Source of the DNA: Serinus canaria
Lineage: Eukaryota > Chordata > Aves > Passeriformes > Fringillidae
DNA length: 64,000 bases
Direction of reading: 5' to 3'
Assembly: GCF_022539315.1 (NCBI RefSeq)
Contig: NC_066320.1
Coordinates: forward strand, 35,054,977 to 35,118,976
A program made the translations under genes and the position numbers. The notes beneath the pieces are model-generated. The model saw nothing but the letters and a program-made list of their open reading frames with translations. It was not told the DNA's origin and searched no databases. Shown one piece after another: positions 1-20,078 of this stretch (its first letter is position 1; the number at the start of each line of letters is the position of its first letter).

Positions 1-1088
1 CTTTGTGATAGAACTCATTCTGAAATCATCTCATCCAGCTGAGACAAACAATTAAATTTTATCTGTACCTATAGATTATAGGCAGGGAAAAAAATAGTAT
101 TAAGACATTACAATAAACTGCAGTTACTTCAATTTAGCTGTAGAGTTACACATTAATAGTGTGCAGATCATTTCCTTTGACTCTCACACTGAAATTAGGC
201 TGTACTGGAACACTAAGTTTTACAGGACTCTAAGTCCTGTACTAAGTCCTGTAAAACACTAAGTTTTACATGCTGCTACTAAAGCACTCAATAGCTTGGA
301 TCATACTTCTGTAGCCCAAGCACAGTTGTAGAACTACTTCATTTTTCTCTTTAAGGACACTGTCAAACAGCTCTGCTCTGCTCAGGAATTCTTATCAAAA
401 TACAAAAGCAATTTCAAGCTTGCCCCAGGGTGATTGCTTAATTATTATCACACCTCTGGAGTGCTGCATATTGGTTCTCTTAATTCAAATGTTAGAGAAA
501 TTTGTAATATAAACATACACTTTTGGAATGCAGTGATTGGGGGGTAGACAGAAAAAGACAACAGACAGTGTAGCAGAATGAAAGAAAATATGCCTGCACA
601 CAACTTCCGAGTTTTATTTGCCTTTTTCTGCTTTTGCCACATTTGTCTTTGCCCTCTTATTTCCTAAACTAAGAGCATGCAAGAAATGTAAACTAATGTC
701 ATATCCTCCAATTTTCAGAATTATTTGAAGGGTTCAAGCTGAATCACTGAAGTATTTATCAGCATGAGAAATACTAAACAGAATCTAAATACGCCCTCAG
801 TGGCATAAGTCAGGTTAAGTTGCCCTCACTACACCTTCTCTTACAACAGTAATTAATCCCAAACAGAATTTTTAGGGTTAGCCACAGTTAACCCCATTAT
901 ATTGTATGTGTCAAAAGAACAAGGAGTAGTAAGGAGCTCTTTAGCTTATAGTATCACAAATATACAATTAGTGAAAATCTCTGCATATCTACTGAATTGT
1001 TTGGTAGATAACCAAATTTAAATGAAGAAAACATCTTATATAAATTACAACTATGATCTTATGAAATGCAGAGACAGCTCCTGTCTTA

Positions 1089-7745
<6,657 letters not shown>

Positions 7746-8327
7746 CCCGCGGCTGGCCGAGGCTTCGCCGCGAGTGCCGTGGGGCAGCTCCAAGCCGCCA
7801 GCGCGAGGCTTTCCTGAAGGTCCCGAACGCTTGTCCGGGCAGCCCAGGGGTGCGGCTGCCGGAGGTGCCCGCCGGACATCCGCAGGCTGCCCCTCGGCCG
7901 CTCGCGGTTCCCACAACACAGGCGCGTATCCCGGCAGCGCTCTCACAACATACGCAGACCAGCCCTCCCTTTCGCCCTCCCCTTGGCCCTCGGCCTCGCT
8001 CGAGGAGCCGGCAGGGAGCCGGCAGGGAGCCGGCAGGGAGCCGCCCCCGCGGCCCCGGCTGCGCTCGCGGGCGGGGGAGCTGTTAGCGATCCGCCGCGGC
8101 AACGGGCAGCGCCGGGCGGGCGCGGCTCGAGGGCCGGCACAGGCAACGACTGACGCCGTCCTGCCAATGAACGTAGCGCTAAGAAATACTGTCACCAGTA
8201 TTTTTTGTCCCGCGTTGAGAGCCTCGAACGTGAAACCTTTGGAAATACAGCGTACACCACGTAAAGCAGAAAAAAAATGCTCAAGAACGTTGGGATCACA
8301 TCTGCCAGTGCAGGAAGAACTCATAGG

Positions 8328-8398
8328 TGAGGAAAAGAAGAAAAAAGAAAGGAAAAGGAAAAGGAGAAGGAAAAGGAAAAGACGAAAGAAAAGAAGCT
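8328..8398. repeat. Polypurine tract (GGAAAA-type)
   Basis: About 70 bases are almost pure A/G on the plus strand, built from AAGGAAAAGG-like units, just upstream of the CFAP46 CpG island. The long apparent reading frames crossing it on both strands are compositional and read as Lys/Arg or Phe/Leu runs. Such mirror-like purine tracts can adopt triplex structures, but nothing here shows that it does. Confidence 0.8.
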
Positions 8399-8868
8399 GC
8401 CTGACTGCACTGACATCAACACATACCAAATGTTTAGAGCCTCACCACTGCCCCTCACCTACTGAGTCATACCAGATTCTGTGAGAGAAATCACTGTGGT
8501 CATGAAGACAATTTAAAGGCTCATGTACATAAATTCAATTTTAAACCTAAACCCTTTGCACTTCGAACTAGACTGCAACTCTATACCAGTAGGGTGTTCC
8601 ATGGGTCTGGAAAGAATTCAGGAGTAGACTCAATCCCTACCTGTACTACATAACCCCTCCCTGGCCACAGTACCCATTTAAATCAAGTAACTGTCTTGCT
8701 TTTATGAATATCGATGAGCAGAAATAAAACTAATCTGAAATTAGGTGGGCAAGGAAAAAACCCTATAGCAAACCTGTGTTGATTTCTGAAGCAGAAAGCA
8801 ATATATTGGTCTTGTGTAATCACGTTAGATAATAATAACAATGGCTTACTATGGCTTACTGTGATATA

Positions 8869-8872
<4 letters not shown>

Positions 8873-8904
<32 letters not shown>
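8873..8904. repeat. (TA)n microsatellite
   Basis: About 16 uninterrupted TA dinucleotides lie in the CFAP46-TCTN3 intergenic region. Runs of this kind are usually length-polymorphic. Confidence 0.97.
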
Positions 8905-8905
<1 letters not shown>

Positions 8906-9134
8906 GACGTTTGTACCCAAACTTTGTAACTCTTACTTGGCTACAGCCCAGACACTTCTGAATGTCTGTTGGCAGAATCCCAGACTCAGGTAAGGCAAGA
9001 GTCTCTTCATATACAAATGAGTATATGAAAGCTCAGCTGACTTCTGTAATGTAGGTAATAGCCAAAATGGCACCACCGTAACATAAACATCTAAAATTTT
9101 TCTATTACTGATTCATCCTCATGAAATACCTGGG

Positions 9135-9990
9135 TGTTATGATCCAGTTTAAACCCAGAAGAGCAAAGAAAACTAAGTCTCTCTGCATAAAATAGAAAGA
9201 ACCTTGAAGGTTCAAAATATTTCCAAAAAACGTGACTAAAACCAAACGAGGTCAAATGTTGTTGCCAAAAATTGATATCTTTTATTTAATAGTAAAAGAG
9301 GCAAAGAGAAAGAAAGAGAAAATACAGAAAGAAATAGGAAAAGAAGTGTGCATGGGGGTTGGGGGAACCGGGGGAGACTGACAAGGCTTAGGTGGAAGCA
9401 CATCACTCATCCGTGGGTCCCAGCGACTTCTCGTGGCTCCCTTCGATCTGGTCTTCCTGGCAGTGTGTCCCCTGTCACCGCCACGCCGCGCCACGCCGAG
9501 GAGTACAGAGTCCCACGGATTAATGTGGCTTTGGGCCAGGTGGGAACGCCCGCGAGCCTCCCTTGCAGGGGGCCAGTTTGACACTGACCCTTGCAAGACT
9601 CTGGATTTGTTGCATCGTGCCGCAGCGCTCTGGTGCAGGCTCTGGGGACCCTTTGGGGGGGCTTCCATGGGCCGTGACACCCCTCTGCTGTCCTTCAGTG
9701 GCTGCGGCTTTTTCCCCGGGTGAAGGGGTCCCTCCGCTGGGCTCCTCGCACAGCGCAGGATGGGCGGTCACTGCGCCTCTGACCAGAGGATTTTCCAACA
9801 CACACACAGAGCCTTTTTCCTCCCACCCTTTGGTGCCAGGGTCTGTGCGAAGCCTGGCAGCTGATGGCCCTGGGGCTGTGATCTCCGCCCTGAAGGTGTT
9901 ACGCTAGCGCTTTGTGAATGTCCCCAGCTCTGACTTGTTGCTTTATCTTCATCAGCCAGCCTCAGTGTAAAGCCTCAGTCAGGGTGCGGT
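9135..9990 (-). mobile_element. Probable solo LTR or ERV fragment, GC-rich
   Basis: An abruptly GC-rich block of about 850 bp lies within AT-rich intergenic DNA. On the minus strand it has AATAAA (plus-strand TTTATT at 9281-9286) followed by a short tail, and the plus-strand left edge begins TGTTATGATCC, compatible with the terminal TG of an LTR. The GC-rich middle would then be U3 and R. I could not define a right edge or a target-site duplication, and no gag, pol or env reading frame is visible. The open frames at 9282-9907 on both strands are by-products of high GC. A degraded CpG island is the alternative. Confidence 0.5.
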
Positions 9991-12288
9991 GGTCTTTTCT
10001 GCAGCTTTTGTAGTACAGTCCTGCTACAATAGACAAGTCTTTAATGAAAATGTTTAAGTCATAAACTATAATATTTCAGTCTCTGACATTGTGCTAAGTC
10101 TGGCTGTATTATCTCCAATTTCAATGGAAAATTGCTGGCTGCTATGTAATGAAAAGTGGTGGCATGGTTTGTGACTATCCAAATCAACTAATTATGTCAT
10201 GGTGAAATGACCAGGGAAATGTAGGAAGGAAACAAACACGAGCAAGTTAAAATCAATAATTTGAATTAATTTTTAAGTTAACTGAAAGGAATTAAATCAA
10301 GGAACTGGCTAAAGAAAAAATAATTGTATATTTGAATAATGGTCATATATCGCCTCACTAAGCTTTCTGACTTTTCTAAAATCATAATCCAATATAGAAT
10401 GGCTGGTATTCAAGTCTGAAAATTTAAGAAATAGGTATTTGTCCTCCCAGTTGTTATGCAACAACAGTTATGATCTCCTGATAATTTATAAAACAGAAAC
10501 CAGTGGCAAATTGCTGGTAGCTTCTGGTAAAAGGTCTGTGTCCTTTACTGCCACTAGAGTCACATGTCTCTACAAATGAGAGATTAAAGTAGTCATATTG
10601 ACCCTCATAGTAAAAACTTTAAAAATAGAGCATTTCCTGTAAATGGTCAAAAGAAAGTGCACCAGGGAGATTACTTTATAGTCCACTTGCCTTCTATAGG
10701 ATTTCTTTTATTTTCCTTGAATAGATGAGGTACTAGATTATATGCCTGATTCCAGTCCTCCTACAGGCAAGGTGAGTCTAGAGAGAATGAGAAATAGTAC
10801 AGACCAAATACTCTCTAATGAGAATTATAGATGTCAAAGGAACCATGGTTTGCTCCATCGGCTTTTTTATTATAATTACTTCCTGGTTCTTTTGCACTCT
10901 GATTTACAGGTTCAAATATCTCATTTCATGTGTTACATGTTTGTCCTTATCAAAGGGCTTTGATGCAGTGTGCTTTTTTAACATGTAAGAAAATACACAA
11001 ATGGTTTCCGTAACATTTCCTCACCTGTTGCTCCTTTCTTTCTGTTCTGTCCCAAGGCAGCTTAAGGCCAACTTCATTTTCTGCACTGTGAGAGCTGTCC
11101 CTTCTCATTGCACACCGTGGAATTAGTGTGTGAGCCGAAGGAGAGTAGACATATAGATTCTGTTTATTCCCAATCTGCATACTAATGTAGAGCCATGAAT
11201 GCACAATGAAGGGGAGAAACAAAAGGTTGCAAAGAGATTTAGACAAACTGGAAGTATTATCTATAGACACTATGCATCTTATTTTCTTTGTTCAGAAATT
11301 GATCATGATCACATAACTTGTATTATTAAATTATTTTCCATTATCAATCTGAATAAAAGTTCAAATCAATCTGGTTTTATTTAAGTTTAATCACTTGTTC
11401 CTAGAAAGCACTTATAACAAAATCACTGAAGCAGTTAATCTACTGAGGAGTGGGTGTATTTTATATAGAATGAAAGACAGTAAATGATAAGTAAATATCC
11501 AATGACACTATGCCTCTGTTGTTTGTGCTGTCCTTACTTGCCAAAATGTAATGGCTTAAGGTATCTCTGCTCCATCTTTGCTTCTGATGAAAATCTAGTA
11601 CACACTGAACGTAGGAATGAAACTAGATCGGAACAAAGGCCTAGCCAGTGAGCTTTCCTTTGACAGACATGAGCAGTGGAAGGCTAAGGAAGAGTTTCAA
11701 ACAGGGTATTGCAATATTTCCAGAGCAAGGAATCCCTGAAGCGTCCAACAGCTTAAAACCAGCAAACTTGAGCAGGCCCTGTTACAGTACCTGCATTTTT
11801 GATGACCTTTGGCATGCTTCCTTTCATGAATTTGGCTTATTTGACTCCTTAAACATGCACTGTCTTTTAAATCTCCACTATATTGTGCCAGTCAGATTCA
11901 GATGTTAGGTGGATATTGCATGAAAAAGAACCTCACAAAAAGTACCCCGAAAAATATTTTTATTTAAAAGATACAACTGTAAAAGCCAAACTCTCCCAGG
12001 ATTTATCTGTGTGGAATTTTAACTAAGCTCTGGCATTAGTTTGGGAAAAAATTTCATGATGTCAAAATTAAGAATCTTCTCCCATCTGATCCACTGTGTA
12101 GAAATGCTTGTGATACAGTCTAGAATTAGTGAAACACTGTGGTTTTACCTAGGCAGCTCTGCAGCAGTGATTGCTTAGTGACCCACTCAATTTATAATTT
12201 AATATAAATTATATAAATGATCACAGAATAGGGTAGCTCATGTTGAATGTTAGACACAACTGCTTTCCACGCAGTCATTATGAAATAA

Positions 12289-12486
12289 CATGAATTCATT
12301 AATGGTAGACGATTGCTAGTAGCTGCCAACATAGAGTACCTGCAGTAACCTGAAACTGACTCTTTTAAACACGCTGTTTTAGCAAAGCATGAATTCATTA
12401 ATGGTAGACGATTGCTAGTAGCTGCCAACATAGAATACCTGCAATAACCTGAAACTGACTCTTTTAAACACGCTGTTTTAGCAAAG
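12289..12486. repeat. 99-bp tandem duplication abutting the TCTN3 promoter
   Basis: The copies at 12289-12387 and 12388-12486 are nearly identical, differing at GAGTACC/GAATACC and GCAGTAA/GCAATAA. Each begins CATGAATTCATTAATGG and ends TTTTAGCAAAG. The second copy runs straight into the GC-box array, about 80 bp upstream of the TCTN3 start codon, so any regulatory element in the unit is doubled. Confidence 0.95.
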
Positions 12487-12850
12487 CCCCGCCCCGCCCC
12501 GCCCCGCCCCTCTGTGCCGCGCAGGCGCTGTGGCTCCGCGGGTGTCCCGCGCTGGTGTGCGGCCATGCGCGGGCCCCGCGCCGTGCCCCTGCTGCCCCTG
12601 CTGCCCCTGCTGCCCCTGCTGCTGGCGTCCCTGCCCGCCTTCAGCCCCCCGGGCGCGTCCCAGCGCTCCGGCGGTAGCAGGTGGGTAGGGGATGGGCTTC
12701 TGCCGCTGCCGGAGCGGCCCGAGGCGGGCCCGGAGACCGGGCTCGGGCCGCGCTCCCGGCGGGAGCTGGGGCTTGGCCGCCTGTGCTTCGCGGTGGTGCC
12801 GCGCCCCCGGGCCCAGGGTCATCTTAGCCCTGGGCCGGGAACTGGGAAAG
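12483..12850 (+). promoter_or_regulatory. TCTN3 promoter and CpG island
   Basis: Five consecutive GCCCC/CCGCC repeats (12484-12510) form an Sp/KLF-type GC-box array about 55-80 bp upstream of the start codon at 12565. The CpG-rich stretch continues through exon 1 into intron 1. No TATA box is apparent, as is usual for a housekeeping or ciliary CpG promoter. The role is inferred from position. Confidence 0.75.
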
Positions 12851-15800
12851 GCTTCCCGGGGCCGACAGCACAGTGGCCGAGATGGAGCGAGGCTTGGTTA
12901 CTCCGTAATGAGGCAGTTGGCGATGGGAGCTGGGAAGTCTAGGTTTAAGTAAAAGGAGCTTTGGGATGCTATGAGGAGACGGTCAAACAAGTACAAACCG
13001 CAAGATGCTGTCAGTGAGGAAAATGGTTTCAGCTATTAGATAGTAAAATCTGTCTTTGCAGATTGGCCTTGTGATGCAGACCAAGAGGAGCTGTAATACA
13101 TGGACACTGATTTTGTTTTTAATCGTTTTTTTTTTTTTTTTCCATGAAATGTCAGAGTGATTTTAATTACACTAACTGAGTGTCCACAAAGTTACTACAA
13201 TGACAAGAGAGTCTTTCTGTAATTGATTATCAATGCAGATTGTAAAACAGCTATCTAAACTTATGAAAAGTTTATTTTCATCAAATAAAACTGTTGCGTG
13301 CTTGACATTATGCGTAATGTAAAATATGAGATTATGCAAGTATGGTCCAATTTATAGTTTGCTGGGCCGGGGGGGGACTTGTCTTTACAGGTCTGTGAGT
13401 CAAGTGTGTGTGGAAAAGTCACTAATTTTCAGAAGTAATACCCCTTATTCTACAGACATCGTTTCTAATCCTGGTGGACAAGATCCACTGTTCTGTGTGC
13501 AGTTGGATGACTGTAAGCAATCTTTCTTTTCACATATTTTTTTCATAGATTGCCTTTGCTTAGGGAATATTTTTTGAACTGCAAGTTGTAATTGTGGTTA
13601 ATTATTTTGACTGTTACAGTTTTGGAGAGACCATAGTGAATCAGGGTCTGATCACCAAAGACAAAGATTATTGCACTGTTATTAAGAGTAGGGTTTCTGG
13701 CTGAGCACAAATAAGTCTTTATTAATTGCTTATGTATCTGAGATACCTTACATAGTTGGCTACACATAGAGCAGCAGATAAGGGTTGGCATTTAAAGTGT
13801 CCCACTGCTATAATTTACAGAAAGTGTTTTTCTTATTGTGTCTTGGATTCTTTATTATGTATGCTTATTTTCATCCTTTCTTCTCTGCTGGTGGTGATTT
13901 TTTTCACTGGTAATCATATATCCTGTAGGATATGCCGGTAACATTCTTTTCTCTTTTTGCTTTCCACATTGTATTTCATTTGAGTGATTCAATGTCCAGT
14001 TCCTGGCATTCAGCACAATTGCTGTGGTCTCACATTTGAGCACTTACCATTTTCTCGTTCGAGTTATTTGTTTGGGAATTGTGATCCACAGTTCCATCTG
14101 ACTTAAATCTTTGAGTATTTAAGGTTGGGAGGGGCTCAGGAGATTAACAGGTACAACAGCTAGTCAAAACAAGGTTAGATTTTTATTATCTTGTCCCGCT
14201 TTCAGCTCTTTACAGATTTTGTCTGTGTTTTGCATACAGGGAAAAGCAAAGAAATTATAAGAGCTTCATAATATATAGTATGATAGGTAGTAGCACTAGA
14301 ACTTTACCTGTTCCAATTTTCAGTGGGTCTCACAGTAAAGATGAATTTAGATAAGAGTTTAACCACAGTTTAAAGTGCTTTCAGGGTCCTGGGCTTTTCA
14401 GCCTGTAACTTGGAATCTAAATTTTACCATTTTCCCATACCATTTATAATATCCTAAAAGGTCAAAAGGATTCTGAATTTTTAATGTTATGCAGAGTAAA
14501 AAACATCCTTGTCTAGATTGATGGCACCAGATTGTTTTAGTCATTTGATATTTGGGCCCTTTATCTATCACATGATTAGGCCCACTGAAGAGGCCTAAAC
14601 ATTTGACTGCATGTGTATGTTAGTTGTAGCACACCTGGGAACAGAATTCACTGTTCACACAACCTTTTCTGTGCTTGTTGATTGAAGAACATATGGGGAA
14701 GACTTTAGTTGGGATCACCTGAACGATCAAAATATTTTCTGGTAGAAACAGGCTTCTCCCTAGTGGCCTTTCCCATGGAAACACAGAAACACATATATTT
14801 TATTCAGCTGATTGTGGCAGCAGCTTTTCCAGGATGTTGTGATGAGCTACCATTGCCAGAGATATAATCAAGCCATAATGAATTATTGTGGCCAGTGAAA
14901 GTCATGCACAGGTTGACTTCACTTCATTGAAACCATTGCTAGCAGATTAAATTTTATTTTGCCTTTTCCTACAAGATTAAATAATGTTTGGTATCTAAAT
15001 TTAAACAGTTTTAATATTTTAGGTTTTGTTACAGAAGGTATTTCCTTCCAGTTTTCAGGTATATTTTGCATTATGTAATGTTGTTAATCTGTGGCAGCAA
15101 GTATTCAGCTTTAATAATGGAAGAGTATTTGATGAACTGGTTCCCAAATCAATTAAATGGCTGTGAATAGCGTAACTGCAAATGTTTTCTTTTTCAGTCT
15201 AATGATGATGTCCTCAAGTGATTATTAAGCAAGCTGCTGTATGCACGTATTTTTGTGAACCTTGAAGGAGCTTAATATTTCTTTGACTTTCATTTCTTGG
15301 AAAGATTTGACTGCTTAATTAATAGTGTATTTGGATATTAAAAGGCTTTTGTTTCTGCTAGATGTGCTGTACCTTTGAGCATCCACTCTGCCCTTGAACA
15401 GCAGAATTGCATTGAGAGCTTAAGGTTCTTTTTTTACTGTTCTTTTTTTCCCCTAAAATCCACTGGATTGTATAAATTCTTTTTGGTACTCCTGTAATTG
15501 AGACTACTGCTGCTTGCTTCTGTTGTCAGTAGAATATGTAATCTTTGAGTCTTCTAAGATGCTTTATTTAAATGCATTGAAAAGTTATTCATACTAGGAT
15601 GAATCTATGTACCATGCCTTTAATAATTTGCCATTTTATAACAGTGCTTTAGCTGTAATAAATTAATACATTATAGCATCATAACCATACCATTGAATAC
15701 CACCAGGTCAGGAAGGTATCACTGTAGGATACCAATAGAAAGTCTGTTTTTTTAGGATGCCTATTATCTATTCATACTTATCTTGAGTTTTACCAATTAC

Positions 15801-18800
15801 CAGTTTTACTTAATTATTTTTATTAATTATTTTTAATAATTTTTAATGTTGCCTTTAGTGAACTCACAAATGGCTGATTAAATTTGTAATTCAGATTTCA
15901 TGTGCGTCTAATGGGCATCTCACAGAAATTACAGCACATATTAATATAGCTGTTAAGGAGTCTCATGCTTTTTGGAAAGTCGTTTTGTGTATTAATACTT
16001 GTTCCCTGTGAACTGTACTCATGATATTATCCTGTTTTGTAGATCATATTAGCCTATTATAAGTGTTACTATGGAGTAATTAATATAAGGCACCAAGTAG
16101 CTTACAATTACTAAAGTTATTCCTTTTAAAAATATTGGCACAGTATTTACTCTTGTCTTCTCTTGTAACTTAATATTGGTGGATTTCTTTTTTTCTCTTT
16201 TCAAACTCTAGCACAGCTGAACTATTTTCAACAGCCACAGGATATCAAAGAATCTGATTTTGCGGAGTTCTTAGAGAAGTATGGCAGGCACTCTTTCTTA
16301 GCACCATCACAAGTTCAGCCATCGTTCTCTGCTTTTTACCGCGTGAGTTGAAAGAAGATACATAGCAATCAATTTGCACATGTGCTTTTACTAAACCTGT
16401 CTGTAATGATGTCTAATGAGAACAGATTGAAAGATTCTTATTTTATACCTAGAAGCCATATTATCATAGGATCATAGCATATCCTGAGTTGGATGGAACC
16501 CACAAGGATCATTGAGTCCAGCTGCTGGCCCTGCACAGGACTCCCCAGCAATCCCACCCTGTGCCTGAGAGTGTTGTCCAAATGCTTCTTCGGCTCTGTC
16601 AGCCTTGAGACTGTGACCATTCCCTGGGGAGCCTGTTCAGGGCCCAGCCACCCTCTGGGGAAGAACCTTTTCCTGATATCCAGCCTGAGCCTCCCTTGAC
16701 ACACTTCCAGCAGTTTCTTTGAGTCCTTGTCACAGAGAGCAGAGATCAGTGTCTGCCCCTTGGGAGGAAGCTGCAGAGTGCAATGAGATCTCCCCTCAGT
16801 CTCCTCCGGGCTGAACAAGCTGAGTGACTTTAGTGATTCCTTGTATGGCTTCCCCTGTGGACCCTTCACCATCTTTGTAGCCCTCTTTTGGATGCTCTCC
16901 AACAGCTTTATGGCTTATGTTGGGGCACCCAAAAGTGCCCTCAGGGCTCAGGGTGAGGCCATACCATCGTGCAGAGCAGAGTGGTAGCAGCTGGTGATGC
17001 TGAGCCAGATGCACTCCAGGACACAGATGGCCCTCCTGGCTACCAGAGCACATTGTTGAACTTTGCTGAAGTGCTTATCTCTCAGTACTTTCCATTCCTT
17101 AGTGTATAAAGTATTTCTGGTCAGCTGCCTTGTATTTTAGAGGTTGGACAACCTTTTAGACAAAACCAGGTGTACACAAAGAAGTATAGATATGTCTCTT
17201 GCCCTTGGCATTAGTATTCTGCTGTAACTTTGTGATTTCTCCAAATTCTCTTTTCAGGCTGGTGATCCAATCCTCATCTACTTTGATTCATCATCTGTAT
17301 TGAGCGTGCTTAGACAGCCAATAAAAATAGGAGCCAGTGGACTTTGTGTTGATGGCAATCCTGCTGGTTAGTAAAGGGGGAAGAATATCTTAGGGTGGTT
17401 TGCTTCTGTTTTATCTGTTGTCATGTTTTAACTCACCCAGGCTTCCTGGACAGTAAAAGCACAAGCTGTACTCGGATTTTTGCCAACTTGAGCAAGAGCT
17501 GCATGACTGACCCTGCCCTAGATGCTGCTTCCTACTACCATGACTTCACTGTGCTAAAGGTCCATTTCAGATTTCTTGCTTTTGTTCAAAATCTTAGTTG
17601 TTTGACTTAGTTGTTTGCATTGCCTTCCACTGTGACTTCAGATAACTGTAAAACTGAAGGTCATTTGGTATGTCATTCCTGATCTCCCGATTGCTGGGGC
17701 CTTCTTGCTGGGAAACTGTAGTAGCTGCTCTCTGGCCAGAGAGAGCAGCAGGCACAACTTTCCCTGGCATTGTCCTAGGGAAGACTGTGAGACGATCAGA
17801 GAAAAGAATGATAAACAATTCTTGTCTTCACTTGCTGGACCTGTTGTTGTGAATATGTAGAATGTGTTATGGAGATTTGTTTACCAAAGGTGATTTCTTA
17901 ATTGGCCAATGGTGATTGTGTTTAGATTCAAGGACCAATTAAGAAAAACTGTATCGGACTGTCAGTAAGGACGATGAGTTTCTTAGTAAATGTAGTACCA
18001 TAAAGCGATTGATCAGCCTTCTAGAATCATGAGTCAATGCTAATTATCACCATGTCGGGAATGCTGTGCTACAACAGGAAACGTGTTAAAAATGTCATGA
18101 CTGGTGGTAATCTTTCAATTCAAACTACTTTCCAATAAACTTCCATTATTAGCAAATTCTTAACGTATTTAACAGGTACTTAATTGATACCTCATAGTTC
18201 TAATGGCCTATCTAAAATTCTCTCGTGTTTTAAACAGATTGTTTATCAGAGTGTATCCTGTCTGTTCCATCAGCTTGATCAACCAAGCAGTACATGTTCT
18301 CAGTAAAGAATTAGGGTAGTTTTTTTACATAAAGTGCTATCTCTAAAATCATACTGATGCCCCCTTATTAATATTAGCTCTGTTATATCCATATAAATAC
18401 TATTTATCCTGACAAATTCAAAGCAATCAGTTTACTGTTCTGAGTTCATCCCACTCGTTTTACTGAATGCTTATATGAAAATGTCTCCTCACCTTGTAGA
18501 GTTTTTCTGGTTTTCCAAGAGGAAACAACATTGTATATAGGAGTACTTATTAAGGCTGATGACTCAGTATACCCTTCTACTGGAAATCTAAATCTACCTA
18601 ACTAGTAGAGAATAGTCTGTTGATCAGATTTAATTAATGTTTTCAGAACTTTCTTTTTCACTGTTGCCAGAGTACAGTTTTTCCTTAACTGGATGCTGAA
18701 GTACTTGATTGTAGAAGATGGAGTTTGAGGAATAGATCAGAGTTGTGGCACTTAAAAGTACCTGCATTCTGCAGGACATTAGCTAGGCCAAGCTTAAATT

Positions 18801-20042
18801 TGTCTTTTGGTATTTTAAAATGCCTTCTGTGAACTATGTCTGGGATTTATAGATTGCAAAATGATGACATTTTCACATCTGGAATAAACAAAGTAATGTT
18901 GTCAATAAATATTCAGGCTCTTTTGTAATGATTTTATGGCTTTAGTCACAAACACAGCAATTTACTTCACTTCTTATTGGTATTGTAAAAATGGTTTGCT
19001 TATTTTCCCCAGGTCCCAATTAATGACACCGTTATGCCATCCATGAAGGTCAGTCTCTATTGCCAATGAAAAGAATTTCTGGTTCTGAAGGGAAAATGGG
19101 AATCTGCTGTGTCTAACAAGATTTTTCCTGACAAAAGTAGGACATTATAGAAAAAAAGGACATAAGTAAGGGTGTATTTTTGGATGAATGGGCATAGATA
19201 GGACTAAAGTCAGGGAGGTAGCTTATTTTCCTGGAAAAAGAATGGGGATCTGGAGCAGTGTGATGTGCCCCCCAGATCACAGCAAGGAGGTAAATCTGAC
19301 TTTGATGGAAAAGCAGTGAAAAAGAGTAAACAGTGCACTCTCCTTTTAAACAGTTACTGATTGTTAATATGCTTACTGTCTCCAGGTAAATGTCACTGCA
19401 GTCTCACCACCTGGAGCTCCCCACATGAAAGACAATACATGCATCAATGTTGTTTCTGAGGTATGTGAATCCTCTTTCCTTTTTGAGCAGCTTACCACAA
19501 GTTTAAAGCCATTGCCCTGTTACCTTACTCTGCCTCCTGTTATTCTCTAAATTGGACTTTCAGGTGATCTATGAGATAGAATATAGTGGGACAAGTGGGA
19601 TTCAGAGTGTTTCTGTCCAGTTCAAAGTCAGCAACATCTCTGTGAACTCCAGATCCTCTCTGCAGCAGCACTTCACCATGCACTTCTGGGTCAGTATCCC
19701 CATCCTCCCTGGAATTTTACCATGTTTGTAGTCTGTAGCTTGTAATTAATTTTTATACAGAAGACAGCTGGAGAGGTTAGAGCACTTTCACTGTGGTATA
19801 GTAGTAACAGAACCCTGGGGTACAGATGATTGAAGAGGGGAGGCATTTCTGGTCTCAAATAAAGCATGCTAGTAGAAAAATCCAGGCTCAGTGCAAGCAT
19901 GCAGTCTTTCATTGAAAAAATTTCAGGGAGCTGATTATTTTTATATGACTATTTTTGCTCTTGGTTTGGTGGTTTGGTTTTAGGTGTTTTTTGTATGTTT
20001 GGGGGTTCTTGGTGGTTTTTTTCCGAGGGTGGGATTTTGGTT

Positions 20043-20078
<36 letters not shown>

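Larger units (their letters stand above)
8180..12288. other. CFAP46-TCTN3 intergenic region
   Basis: Apart from the polypurine tract, the TA repeat and the GC-rich probable LTR, this is AT-rich sequence with no exon-like segment that I can support. Short open frames at 10742-10963 and 11648-11908 have no recognisable product and no plausible splice partners. Confidence 0.6.

Noticed and set aside
1..60. Possible next CFAP46 exon after CTCAG on the minus strand near position 50
   Set aside because: All three frames of the following bases hit a stop codon within the window.
13060..13097. Possible missing TCTN3 exon after TCTTTGCAG, reading [11 protein letters not shown]
   Set aside because: It has an acceptor-like sequence but stops after 11 codons, contains one cysteine only, lacks a donor, and does not resemble the family's Cys-rich segment.
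16438..16902. 154-codon minus-strand open frame
   Set aside because: It is the 3' region of a CR1 LINE read in its sense direction; the same word pattern recurs in the other CR1 copies of the window.
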